In this document: positions 18,685 through 28,594 of the stretch, one piece after another
Layout: each line of letters starts with the position of its first letter
How positions within the stretch are numbered: the stretch's first letter is position 1
From: Microbacterium sp. Leaf320
GTDB lineage: Bacteria > Actinomycetota > Actinomycetes > Actinomycetales > Microbacteriaceae
DNA length: 64,000 nt
Direction: 5' to 3'
Assembly (NCBI RefSeq): GCF_001423485.1
Contig: NZ_LMOD01000001.1
Location: forward strand, 254,617 to 318,616
Program-made: the position numbers and the translations under genes
Notes under the pieces: model-generated
Databases searched by the model: none
Told to the model about the DNA's origin: nothing
What the model saw: the letters and a program-made list of their open reading frames with translations, nothing else

Positions 18685-18717
18685 GAAGAGCCGCCCCCGG
18701 GAGGGAAGCGGCTCTTC
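18685..18717. terminator. Bidirectional hairpin terminator between permease and gdhA
   Basis: Perfect 10-bp stem GAAGAGCCGC / GCGGCTCTTC around a 13-base loop, located between the convergent 3' ends of the permease and gdhA. A run of T is lacking, as is usual in this genome. Confidence 0.75.
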
Positions 18718-18744
18718 CGTCGTGTGTGGCAGGTGACCAGAGCG

Positions 18745-20196
<1,452 letters not shown>

Positions 20197-20198
20197 TC

Positions 20199-20204
20199 AC
20201 TCTA
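20199..20204 (-). promoter_or_regulatory. Candidate -10 element of gdhA
   Basis: TAGAGT on the minus strand between ppc and gdhA, matching the TANNNT form seen elsewhere in this window. No convincing -35 hexamer is visible. Confidence 0.4.
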
Positions 20205-20266
20205 GCGGGCACGCCGAGGTGAGGGATCTCACACCGGAATGCGCCCGACGACGACGATGATGCGCC

Positions 20267-22954
20267 TCAGCCGGTGTTCTGCAGACCCGCCGCGACGCCG
20301 CTCACGGAGAGCAGCAGCAGGCGCCGCTGTTCCTCGTCGGCACCGGATCCGGTCGCCTCCGCGGGGTCGCGCAGTGCGCGCAGGGCGCGCAGCTGCAGCA
20401 GCGACAGAGCGTCGACGTAGGGGGTGCGCAGCTGCACGGCGCGCTGCAGGATCGGCTTGTTCTCGAGCAGACCGACACCGCCGGTGAGGCGGATCACCCA
20501 CTCACGGGTGAGCGTCATCTCGTCGAGCACGAGCTGGGCGAGGTCGTCGCGATCGCCCAGCGCCAGATACTGGCGGGCGATGCGCTCGTCGGTCTTCGCG
20601 AGGCTCATCGCGACGTTGTCGATCATGGTGCGAAGCAGTGGCCATTCGCGATACGCCTCGATGAGGCGGCCCTCGTCGCCCACAGCGGCCAGTGCCGTTC
20701 CGAGCCCGAACCAGCCGGCGAGGTTGATGCGCGCCTGCGTCCACGCGAACACCCACGGGATGGCCCGGAGGTCTTCGAGCGACTCGACGGAGAGTCCTCG
20801 TCGCGCGGGGCGCGAGCCGAGCGCGAGCAGACCGATCTCCTCCATCGGGGTGACGGTGGCGAACCAGGGCGCGAAGCCCTCGGCCTTCACGAGCGAGAAG
20901 AAGCGCTCACGCGAGGAGCGGTCCATCACCGAGGCGATGTCCGCGAACCGCGCTGCGGCCTCGCTGGTGTGCTTCTCGACCGTCGGCGACGACGCGAGCA
21001 GGGTCGCTGCGGCGACCTGGTCGATGTGGCGCATCGCGATCGCGGGCTCGCCGTAGCGGGCGAAGATGACCTCGCCCTGCTCGGTGAGCTTGAAGCGACC
21101 GTCGACCGAGTGCGGCGGCTGGGCGAGGATCGCCGAGTTGGCGGGTCCGCCACCGCGACCGAGGGCACCGCCGCGGCCGTGGAACAGCGTCAGCTCGATG
21201 TCCGACTCCTGCGCCCACAGCGCGATCTTCTCCTGCGCCTCGTACAGGGCGAGATTGGCGGCGACGGGGCCGACGTCCTTCGACGAGTCGGAGTACCCGA
21301 GCATCACCTCGAGGCGGTTGCCGGTGGCGGCCATCCTCTCCTGGAACTCCGGGAACGTGACCGCCTCGGCGAGGATCTCGGGAGCGGCCTGGAGGTCGGC
21401 GAAGGTCTCGAACAGCGGGACGACGTCGAGCACCGGTGCGTCGTCGCCGAGTGCGTGCCGCGCGAGTGCGTACACGTTCGCGAGATCCGAGGCTGCCTGC
21501 GTGAACGACACCACGTAGCGGCCGGCGGCTCGGAGCCCCCGATCGCGCTGGATCTCGGCGATCGCACGGAAGACCTCGAGCACCTCTTCGGTCTGCGCGC
21601 TGATGGCCTCGCCGCTCGCGAGCTCCGCCAGAGCCTTCGCGTGCACCTGCGAGTGCTGACGCACCTCGAGCTCGGTGAGGTGGAAGCCGTACGTCTCCAC
21701 CTGCCAGATCAGGTGCTGCACGCCTCCGAAGGCATGGCGCTTCGCGCCGGCATCCGACAGCGATGCCTGCACGGCGCGGAGGTCGGCAAGGAGCTCTTCG
21801 GGGCGGGCATATCGCTGCTCCTCGCCTCGGCGGGTGGCGGCGACGCGGTGGGCGAGCGCGAGCAGCACCCGGCGGTGCGGCTCGCCGGGGGAGCGGGCGC
21901 CCAGTTCCTCGGCGCTACGCGGATCCGCGGCGGCGAAGTCATCCCACAGGGCGGAGACGGCCGCGCTCGCCGGAGTGTCCTCGGCGTCGAGCGTGAGCGT
22001 GCGGCCGATGCGTTCGAGGGCGCGCTCGAGACCGCGAAGCACATGATCTGAGGCGATCTGAGAGGCCTCGCGAGTGACGGATGCCGTGACGAAGGGGTTG
22101 CCGTCGCGGTCGCCACCGACCCAGGAACCGATCCGCACGAAGGCGGGGACCACGGGCTCGGAGGCGCCGGAGTCGTCACCGCGCAGTGCGTCGTCGATGC
22201 GGCGGTACACGTGGGGGACCGTCGTGAACAGGGTCTCGTCGAACACGCCCATGACCGTGCGGACCTCATCGGTCGGCGACGGCTTCTCGGCGCGCAGCGG
22301 CGCGGTGCGCCAGAGGGTGTCGATCTCCTCCAGCATCCGACGACGGGCGCGGTGCTCCTCGGAGCCGCCCTCGCTCGCGGCGTCGTGCTGCGTGAGCAGC
22401 TCGGACAGGCGACGGATGCTCGACGACACCGCCCGGCGACGGGCCTCAGTCGGGTGAGCGGTGAAGACGGGGTGGAAGCGCAGGCCCTGCAGGCGACGGA
22501 GGGCCTCGTCATCGCCGACCTCGGTCTTCAGGCGGGCGTATGCCGTGGCGACCGTGTCGGCGGCATCCTCACGGCCGGGCTGACCTGCGCGCTCGCGGAG
22601 GACGCGCACGCGCTGATGCTCCTCGGCGAGGTTGACCAGGTGGAAGTAGCACGTGAACGCCCGAGCGACCTCGTCGGCGCGGGCGATGCTGAAGGACCCG
22701 GCGATCGCTGCGGCACGCTCGAACGCGTCGGACGTCTCTTCGTCGTAGGCCTGGATGGTGGCGAGGCGCAGCTTCTCGACGTCCTCGAAGAGGTCATCGC
22801 CGCCGGCTTCTCGCAGCACCTGGCCGAGAAGGGCGCCGAGCATCCTGACGTCGGAGCGCATCGCGTCCGGGATGCCACGGCCCGCTTCGAAACGGCCGAT
22901 GATGCGGATGGCCGAGGTGTCGGTGGGCTCGGGGAAGGCGTGTTCGGGGGTCAC
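20267..22954 (-). CDS. ppc: Phosphoenolpyruvate carboxylase
   Basis: PEPC carboxylates phosphoenolpyruvate with bicarbonate to replenish oxaloacetate. The protein is 895 residues from GTG 22954. Key motifs: FTAHPTEARRR near 145 with the catalytic histidine, LGYSDSSKDVG near 550, FHGRGGALGRGGGP near 590, and the conserved C-terminal QNTG. The reading frame stays open far upstream, but GTG 22954 is favoured because a -10 hexamer TACTCT (22966-22961) ends seven bases before it and because the preceding residues would run into the nhaA gene. nhaA is divergent with 88 bases between the starts. Confidence 0.97.
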   Translation of the reverse strand: MTPEHAFPEPTDTSAIRIIGRFEAGRGIPDAMRSDVRMLGALLGQVLREAGGDDLFEDVEKLRLATIQAYDEETSDAFERAAAIAGSFSIARADEVARAFTCYFHLVNLAEEHQRVRVLRERAGQPGREDAADTVATAYARLKTEVGDDEALRRLQGLRFHPVFTAHPTEARRRAVSSSIRRLSELLTQHDAASEGGSEEHRARRRMLEEIDTLWRTAPLRAEKPSPTDEVRTVMGVFDETLFTTVPHVYRRIDDALRGDDSGASEPVVPAFVRIGSWVGGDRDGNPFVTASVTREASQIASDHVLRGLERALERIGRTLTLDAEDTPASAAVSALWDDFAAADPRSAEELGARSPGEPHRRVLLALAHRVAATRRGEEQRYARPEELLADLRAVQASLSDAGAKRHAFGGVQHLIWQVETYGFHLTELEVRQHSQVHAKALAELASGEAISAQTEEVLEVFRAIAEIQRDRGLRAAGRYVVSFTQAASDLANVYALARHALGDDAPVLDVVPLFETFADLQAAPEILAEAVTFPEFQERMAATGNRLEVMLGYSDSSKDVGPVAANLALYEAQEKIALWAQESDIELTLFHGRGGALGRGGGPANSAILAQPPHSVDGRFKLTEQGEVIFARYGEPAIAMRHIDQVAAATLLASSPTVEKHTSEAAARFADIASVMDRSSRERFFSLVKAEGFAPWFATVTPMEEIGLLALGSRPARRGLSVESLEDLRAIPWVFAWTQARINLAGWFGLGTALAAVGDEGRLIEAYREWPLLRTMIDNVAMSLAKTDERIARQYLALGDRDDLAQLVLDEMTLTREWVIRLTGGVGLLENKPILQRAVQLRTPYVDALSLLQLRALRALRDPAEATGSGADEEQRRLLLLSVSGVAAGLQNTG

Positions 22955-23042
22955 CGTTCGAGAGTATCCCGGGTCGGGGTGGTGCTCGGAACGCATGACG
23001 ATCCGAGACGCCCGCGGCGACCGGCGAACTACCATGGAGGGG

Positions 23043-24209
23043 ATGCGAATCTCCGCGAACCCCCTCCGCGGGCAGCAGTTCCCTGCTGTCCTCCTCCTCG
23101 TCGCCGCCGGCCTCGGTCTGCTGCTGGCGAATCTCCCCACGCACGACGCGCTCGCCGCGGTGCTCGACTTCCACATCGCGGTGCCCGGCACCTCTCTGGA
23201 TCTCTCGATCGAGCACTGGGTGTCCGACGGGCTCCTCGCGGTGTTCTTCCTCGTGGTCGCGATCGAGCTGCGCCACGAACTCACGCACGGAGAGCTGGAT
23301 TCGCCGCGCAAGGCCGTGCAGCCGGCGATCGCCGCCGCGGGCGGTGTGCTGGTGCCGATCGCGGTCTACCTGCTCATCGCCGGAGACTCGGCGACCGCCA
23401 CCGGATGGCCGATCCCCACTGCGACCGACATCGCCTTCGCACTCGGTGTGCTCGCGATGTTCGGCAAAGGGCTGCCCTCGACCGTGCGGGTGTTCCTGCT
23501 GGCGCTGGCGATCCTCGACGACATCATCGGCATCATCTTCATCGCCGTGCTCTTCGCGCACGACGTGCAGTGGCTGCTGCTCGTCCTCGCCGTGGTCGCG
23601 GTCGCGCTGTTCTGGGTCCTCAGCCGCGCACTGCATGCCAAGGGGCACCCCGCGATCGCTGCCGCGATGGTCGTCGTCGGAGTCGTGGCGTGGGGACTGG
23701 TCGCCGCGTCCGGCATCCATGCCACGATCGCGGGAGTCATGCTGGGCCTCGTGATGTCGCCCGTTCCCGCCGCGCGCACCCGTCACGCCCTCGAGCCCAC
23801 GGTCAACGGGGCGATCCTGCCGGTGTTCGCGTTCGTCGCGGCGTTCGTGGTGATTCCCGACCTCGCACCCTCCGAGCTGTCGCCGGCATTCTGGGGCATC
23901 GTGGTCGCCCTCCCGGTCGGCAAGATCCTCGGCATCTCCCTGTTCGGCTGGATCGCGATGCGCATCCGACCTCGGGGCTCGGCTCCCGCGCTGCCGTTCG
24001 GCGACATCCTGGCTGCCGGTGCCCTCGGCGGTATCGGGTTCACGGTGTCGCTGCTCCTCGCCAACCTCGCCTTCGCGTCGGATGCGGGCGTCCGCGACCA
24101 GGCGATCCTCGGCGTGCTCGTCGGCTCGCTCATCGCACTCGTGCTGTCCGGGGTGATCGTGTCGCTTCGCGCTCGCTCCTATCGTCGGCTGAGCGCCGCG
24201 ACATCCTGA
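23043..24209 (+). CDS. nhaA: Na+/H+ antiporter NhaA
   Basis: NhaA exchanges cytoplasmic Na+ for external protons (two H+ per Na+). The 388-residue protein has about 12 hydrophobic segments. The ion-binding aspartates are visible in the ALAILDDIIGIIFIA segment near residue 160 (DD pair), and TATDIAFALGV near 130 carries the conserved Asp. ATG 23043 is preceded by GGAGG and by a TACCAT hexamer at 23030-23035; an in-frame ATG three codons upstream (23034) is the alternative. The next gene, mazG, begins 19 bases after the stop. Confidence 0.95.
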   Translation: MRISANPLRGQQFPAVLLLVAAGLGLLLANLPTHDALAAVLDFHIAVPGTSLDLSIEHWVSDGLLAVFFLVVAIELRHELTHGELDSPRKAVQPAIAAAGGVLVPIAVYLLIAGDSATATGWPIPTATDIAFALGVLAMFGKGLPSTVRVFLLALAILDDIIGIIFIAVLFAHDVQWLLLVLAVVAVALFWVLSRALHAKGHPAIAAAMVVVGVVAWGLVAASGIHATIAGVMLGLVMSPVPAARTRHALEPTVNGAILPVFAFVAAFVVIPDLAPSELSPAFWGIVVALPVGKILGISLFGWIAMRIRPRGSAPALPFGDILAAGALGGIGFTVSLLLANLAFASDAGVRDQAILGVLVGSLIALVLSGVIVSLRARSYRRLSAATS

Positions 24210-24228
24210 GAGCCTTCGAGGAGGAACA

Positions 24229-24888
24229 GTGACCGGAGATCAGGAACGCGATCCGCTGCGCGGGGCCGCCGAGACCATGCGAGCGGTGCGCGAGCGGTGC
24301 GTCTGGTCGCAGCAGATCACCCACCGCGACCTCGTGTCGTACCTGATCGAGGAGTCGCACGAGGTCATCGACGCCGTCGAGAGCGGCACGCGGGCCGACC
24401 TGCGAGAAGAGCTCGGCGACCTGCTGTGGCAGGTGCTGTTCCATGCGGCCATCGCCGCACAGGATCCCGACGACCCGTTCGACATCGACGACGTCGCCGA
24501 CACGCTGACCGAGAAGATGGTCCGCCGGCACCCGCACGTGTTCGCGGGGGAGGTCGCGACCACCCCCGATGAGGTGCTCGTGCACTGGAACGCGGCGAAG
24601 GCGGCCGAGAAGCGCACGAGGAAGAGCGTGCTCGACGGTGTCCCGCGAGGGATGCCGGCGCTGGCGCTCGCACAGAAGATCGTCGGACGAGCGGCAGGGG
24701 CGGGCGTGGAGGTCGAAGGGCCGAGCGGCGGCGCCGTGACCGCACCCACGACCGAGGCGGAGCTCGGCGACGTTCTGCTCGGGCTCGTCGCTGTGGCGCG
24801 AACCGAGGGGTGGGACGCCGAGCGGGCGTTGCGCGAGCGGCTCCGCGGGCTCGAAGCCGACGTCCGCGACGCCGAATCCGGCGCCTGA
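24229..24888 (+). CDS. mazG: MazG family nucleoside triphosphate pyrophosphohydrolase
   Basis: The 219-residue all-alpha NTP-PPase has the EExxE...ExxD metal site: EESHEVIDAVESG at about 42-54 and EELGDLLWQVLFHA near 63-76. Known members hydrolyse canonical or damaged NTPs to NMP and pyrophosphate. Only one MazG domain is seen, in contrast to the two-domain E. coli enzyme (about 263 residues). GTG 24229 has GAGGAGGA upstream. The 19-base gap to nhaA suggests cotranscription, while hisS has its own promoter downstream. Confidence 0.9.
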   Translation: MTGDQERDPLRGAAETMRAVRERCVWSQQITHRDLVSYLIEESHEVIDAVESGTRADLREELGDLLWQVLFHAAIAAQDPDDPFDIDDVADTLTEKMVRRHPHVFAGEVATTPDEVLVHWNAAKAAEKRTRKSVLDGVPRGMPALALAQKIVGRAAGAGVEVEGPSGGAVTAPTTEAELGDVLLGLVAVARTEGWDAERALRERLRGLEADVRDAESGA

Positions 24889-24926
24889 CGCCACGGGCCA
24901 CCCCGCCGACCTGGAAAGATGGGGGC

Positions 24927-26204
24927 GTGGCTACTGTGAACCCGCCGCGCGGCATGCGCGACATCCTCCCCGCCGACAAGGCCCGCCGCGAGCGCGTCCT
25001 CTCCGTGATCCGCGATCGGTACCGGTCGCACGGATTCGACGAGATCGAGACTCCCGCGCTCGAGGAGTACTCGCGACTGCATGCCGGCATCGGCGGCGAC
25101 AACGAGAAGCTGGCCTACAACGTCCTGCGTCGCGGTCTCGACGCCGAGGCGATCCGGGAGGCGGCCGACGACCAGGGCGCACTCGCCGACCTCGGACTCC
25201 GCTACGACCTCACCGTGCCGCTCGCGCGGTTCTACGCGAGCAACCGCGGTCAGCTGCCCGGCGTCTTCCGTGCCATCCAGATCGGCCCGGTGTGGCGTGC
25301 GGAGCGCCCGCAGAAGGGCCGCTACCGCCAGTTCGTGCAGTGCGACATCGACATCATCGGCGATGACTCCGCGCGGGCCGAGGCAGAGCTCATGGTCGCC
25401 TCGCTCGATGCCGTAGACGCGCTCGGGCTCGAGGGCGCGACCGTGCGCATCAACGACCGGCGCGCACTCGACTGGATGCTCGACAGCTTCGGCTTCACCG
25501 CCGACGAGCGGCCCGGCGTGCTGATCACGATCGACAAGCTCGACAAGATCGGCCCGGAGGGGGTCGCGGCGGAATTGCGCGAGCGCGGTGCCGCAGCATC
25601 CGCCGTCGACGCCTTCGAGGCGTTCCTGCGTCGCCCGCAGACCATGGAGTACAACCCGTTCGGCGAGCGCCAGATCCGCAAGGCGCTGCCCGAGAATGCA
25701 CCGGATGAGATCGTCGGGCACCTGGTCGGCATCGGTGAGGCCGTCGCCGCCGGACGCGGGGCGACCGACATCCCACTGGTGTTCGATCCCTTCCTCGTGC
25801 GTGGCATGGGCTACTACACCGGCACGATCTTCGAGCTCGCGCACCCCTCGGTCTCGTACTCGCTGGGCGGGGGAGGGCGTTACGACGGCATGATCGGGCG
25901 CTTCCTAAGCCAGCAGGTTCCCGCGGTCGGGTTCTCGCTCGGCTTCGAGCGACTCGTCGACCTCGTGACGGCCGGGGCGGATGCCGCCGAGCGCGCCGTG
26001 GTGCTGATCCACGACGCAGACGTGCCGGTCGTGGAGCTCGTGACCCACAAGGCCGCGCTCATTGCGACAGGTGCCAGGGTGCGGCTGGAACGGCGCACGA
26101 AGAACGTCAAGGCGCTGCTCGAGCGCTCGGCCGCCGACGGGTACACGGAGTTCTCGACCGTCTCCGCAGGTGCGTCTCAGCTGGAGCTCAAGCCCCTGTC
26201 CTGA
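24927..26204 (+). CDS. hisS: Histidyl-tRNA synthetase
   Basis: The class II synthetase charges tRNA-His. The 425-residue protein shows motif 2 (VWRAERPQKGRYRQFVQCD near 115-133), the histidine A/B motifs (LVFDPFLVRGMGYYTG near 285 and GGGGRYDGMIG near 317), motif 3 (AVGFSLGFERL near 335), and a C-terminal anticodon-binding domain. GTG 24927 is chosen because MATVNPPRGMRDILP is the standard N-terminus. An AAAGAT hexamer (24915-24920) lies at the leaderless distance, so it probably has its own promoter in addition to read-through from mazG. Confidence 0.97.
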   Translation: MATVNPPRGMRDILPADKARRERVLSVIRDRYRSHGFDEIETPALEEYSRLHAGIGGDNEKLAYNVLRRGLDAEAIREAADDQGALADLGLRYDLTVPLARFYASNRGQLPGVFRAIQIGPVWRAERPQKGRYRQFVQCDIDIIGDDSARAEAELMVASLDAVDALGLEGATVRINDRRALDWMLDSFGFTADERPGVLITIDKLDKIGPEGVAAELRERGAAASAVDAFEAFLRRPQTMEYNPFGERQIRKALPENAPDEIVGHLVGIGEAVAAGRGATDIPLVFDPFLVRGMGYYTGTIFELAHPSVSYSLGGGGRYDGMIGRFLSQQVPAVGFSLGFERLVDLVTAGADAAERAVVLIHDADVPVVELVTHKAALIATGARVRLERRTKNVKALLERSAADGYTEFSTVSAGASQLELKPLS

Positions 26205-26252
26205 GACTCGGCTCGTCCTTCGCCCTTCGGGCCCGGCTTTCGAAGTCCGGGA

Positions 26253-26336
26253 GTCCGTCTGCAGGACGACCGCACGGGATGCAGGGGCAGACCGCTGGTT
26301 TCGTCCTGCGGACGTGCCCCGGTCCTGCAGACGGAC
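26253..26336. repeat. Long inverted repeat downstream of hisS
   Basis: A perfect 15-base inverted repeat (26253-26267 with 26322-26336, GTCCGTCTGCAGGAC and its complement) encloses 54 bases. These form a second, imperfect hairpin (GGGGCA...TGCCCC with CCGC/GCGG), and GCAGGACGA of the outer arm can instead pair with TCGTCCTGC in the middle. The element lies between hisS and the SGNH hydrolase. It may be a terminator, an RNA-processing or stabilising structure, or a genome-dispersed palindrome; nothing in the window decides. Confidence 0.75.
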
Positions 26337-26387
26337 ACTGCGGATGCCGTTCACTCGGCGTTCACGCCGGTTGGATCGAATCAGACC

Positions 26388-27200
26388 ATGAGTCGACAGC
26401 TTCTCGTCGCCGTCGCCGTGATCGGTGCCGCGTCGGTCTCGGCCGCTGTCGGCATCCGGTTCGTGCTCACGCATCAGGCGGCGATCGCCCGTCGGCGCAT
26501 CGGCAAACCGCTCGGCGAGCGGTCGATCGATGCCGACCGCGTCTGGCGGCGTGCGCTCGACGGTGACCCCGTGCAGCTTCTCGTGCTGGGCGACTCGGTG
26601 GCGGCCGGTCTCGGTGCCGAGCGCCGCAAGGAGACGCTGGGCGGGCGGCTCGCGAAGGGCATGGCCCGACGCATGCGGCGACCGGTCCGCCTGCGCACCG
26701 CCGCGGTCGTCGGCTCGGAGTCGCCCGACCTCGCTGCCCAGCTGGAGGGTCTGCCCGACGGGTATGCACCGCACGTGGCCGTGATCGTGGTCGGCGGGAA
26801 CGACGTGACCCACCGCCTCCCGCTCGCCGTCTCGACGCACCACCTGAGCGACACCATCCTGCACCTGCGGCGCCGCGGCACCGAGGTGGTCGTCGGCACG
26901 TGCCCCGACCTCGGTGCGCTGCGCCCCGTGCCGCAGCCGCTGCGGCGCCTGATCTCCAGCATGTCTCGTCGCCTCGCCGAGGCGCAGGCTGAGACGGCTC
27001 GTGCGAGCGGAGCGCATGCCGTCGATCTCCGTCGAGCGGTGGGCCCGATGTTCTTCGATGATCCCGATGCGATGTTCAGCCTGGACCGCTTCCATCCGAG
27101 TCCGCTGGGCTATCGGCGCACGGCCGAGGTGCTGCTTCCTGTCGCGTGCCTCGCCGCGGAAGCGGCGCTCAGCTCGCGTCGTCAGCCGGGGCCGCGCTGA
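26388..27200 (+). CDS. SGNH/GDSL hydrolase with N-terminal membrane segment
   Basis: The 270-residue protein starts with a hydrophobic stretch (residues 4-26) that acts as a signal anchor or uncleaved signal peptide. The hydrolase domain follows: block I LVLGDSVAAGLG near 64 with the nucleophile serine, block III VVGGNDV near 137, and block V DRFHPSPLGY near 233 with the Asp/His pair. Known members are esterases and lipases or act on cell-wall acyl groups; the substrate is unknown. The 3' end overlaps the convergent VOC gene by 32 bases. Confidence 0.88.
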   Translation: MSRQLLVAVAVIGAASVSAAVGIRFVLTHQAAIARRRIGKPLGERSIDADRVWRRALDGDPVQLLVLGDSVAAGLGAERRKETLGGRLAKGMARRMRRPVRLRTAAVVGSESPDLAAQLEGLPDGYAPHVAVIVVGGNDVTHRLPLAVSTHHLSDTILHLRRRGTEVVVGTCPDLGALRPVPQPLRRLISSMSRRLAEAQAETARASGAHAVDLRRAVGPMFFDDPDAMFSLDRFHPSPLGYRRTAEVLLPVACLAAEAALSSRRQPGPR

Positions 27201-27693
27201 ACGAGGCGGCCCATTCGGCCACCCGTCGCGCGCTCTCCTCATCCGATAGGTCTTCGATCCGGGTCATCACCGACCATCGCACGCCGAACGGGTCACGGAT
27301 GCTCGCGAAGCGGTCTCCCGAGACGAAGGCCGACGGTGCTTCGCGCACGGTCGCGCCCGCGGTGACCGCTCGCTCGACGACGGCGTCGACGTCCGAGACG
27401 TAGAGTCCCATCGAGTAGCAGTCGTCATCGCCCGACGGCGCGGGCACCAGGTGATAGTCCGGGCTCGGCTCGCCCAGCTGCAGGCGGCCGAGACCGAAGT
27501 CGAGGTCGGCGTGGGCGACGACGCCGCCGAACTCCGTGACGTCGACGACGCGAGCACCGAAGACGTCTCGATAGAAGTCGATCGCCTCTCTGACTCCGGG
27601 GATCGCGAGGAACGGGGTGAGTGAGGTCGCGCTGTGCGGGCGGCCGTCGGTGGTGTGTGCGCCGGTCGCGCCGGTCGTGTTCTCGGTGGTCAT
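27169..27693 (-). CDS. VOC (glyoxalase/bleomycin-resistance-like) family protein
   Basis: The 174-residue protein is built from two beta-alpha-beta-beta-beta units: LTPFLAIPGVREAIDFYRDVFGARVVDV and a second unit ending in DRFASIRDPFGVRWSV. This is the PhnB-like branch of vicinal-oxygen-chelate proteins. Function in this branch ranges from isomerases to drug-binding proteins; none is assignable. The start at ATG 27693 (MTTENTT) is supported by a TACGGT hexamer (27705-27700) at the leaderless distance on the minus strand; the frame also allows an upstream start at 27735, judged less likely. The AraC-like gene is divergent. Confidence 0.85.
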   Translation of the reverse strand: MTTENTTGATGAHTTDGRPHSATSLTPFLAIPGVREAIDFYRDVFGARVVDVTEFGGVVAHADLDFGLGRLQLGEPSPDYHLVPAPSGDDDCYSMGLYVSDVDAVVERAVTAGATVREAPSAFVSGDRFASIRDPFGVRWSVMTRIEDLSDEESARRVAEWAASFSAAPADDAS

Positions 27694-27778
27694 ATCGCCA
27701 CCGTACGGAGCGGCAGGCATCGTGCGCTTGAACATTCGCGACAGACTGCGAGTGCGGTTCGAGGAATACGCTGGGGCG

Positions 27779-28594
27779 ATGGTCAGCCGGACGCGAGGGG
27801 TGCTGTACCCGGCCCGGCTGCCCGAGTTCCACCGTCTGCCGCCGGCTGCGGCCGCGCGGGATCTCGTCGTGTGGTTCTGGATCCCGGAGTGGTCGATCGA
27901 GCCCGGTCGGTCCTCACGCCAGGAGATCGTCGGCTACCCCGCGCTGAACCTCGTGGTCGAGCAGGGCGTCGTGACGCTGTCGGGCGCGACGACGCGGGCG
28001 TCGCATCGCGACCTGACCGGCACCGGCTGGGCTGTCGGCGCGCTCTTGCGGCCCGGCGCTGTGGGAGCACTCGTCGACGACCCGGGGATGCTCGTCGACA
28101 CCGAGCAGACAGTCGATGCGCCCGATCTCGCTGACGCGGTGAGTGCTGCGATGGCGACGGGGGAGGGGCGCCGCGAGCGTGCCGCCGCGGTGTTGTCCGA
28201 CTGGCTCGTGCGCCGGGTCGGACCTCTCGACGAGAGCGCGCGGCACGCGAACGCGCTGGTCGAGGTGCTCATGGGCGATGGCGCAGCCGGGAGCCTCGAG
28301 GAGGCGGCGCTGAGACTCGCTGTCTCGACCCGCACCCTGCAGCGGCTGTGCCCACCGATATGTCGGCGTCTCGCCGGCGGCGATGATCCGGCGGCGCCGG
28401 CTCCAGGAGGCCGCCGAGCGACTGCGACTCGACGCGGGTCTCGATCTGTCGGAGCTCGCGGTCGAGGTGGGCTACGCCGACCACGCGCACCTGACGCGGG
28501 ACTTCCGCAGCGTCCTGGGGATCGCGCCGCGCACGTATCGCGCCGGGGCAGGCGAGGTGCCCGCAGAAGGCGCGGGCCCCTGGTCAGCTCGTGA
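27779..28594 (+). pseudogene. AraC family regulator broken by a +1 frameshift
   Basis: ATG 27779 follows a TACGCT hexamer (27767-27772) at leaderless spacing. The first about 190 residues and the start of the helix-turn-helix (SLEEAALRLAVSTRTLQRL) read in this frame, then sense is lost near 28351. The DNA-binding domain resumes one frame later (RYVGVSPAAMIRRRRLQEAAERLR ... LSELAVEVGYADHAHLTRDFRSVLG). Removing one C from the CCC run at 28351-28353 would give QRLCHRYVGVS and restore it. The original frame stops at 28594; the shifted frame would run to 28802, deep into the convergent permease gene. Either a real disruption or a base-calling indel. Confidence 0.75.
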
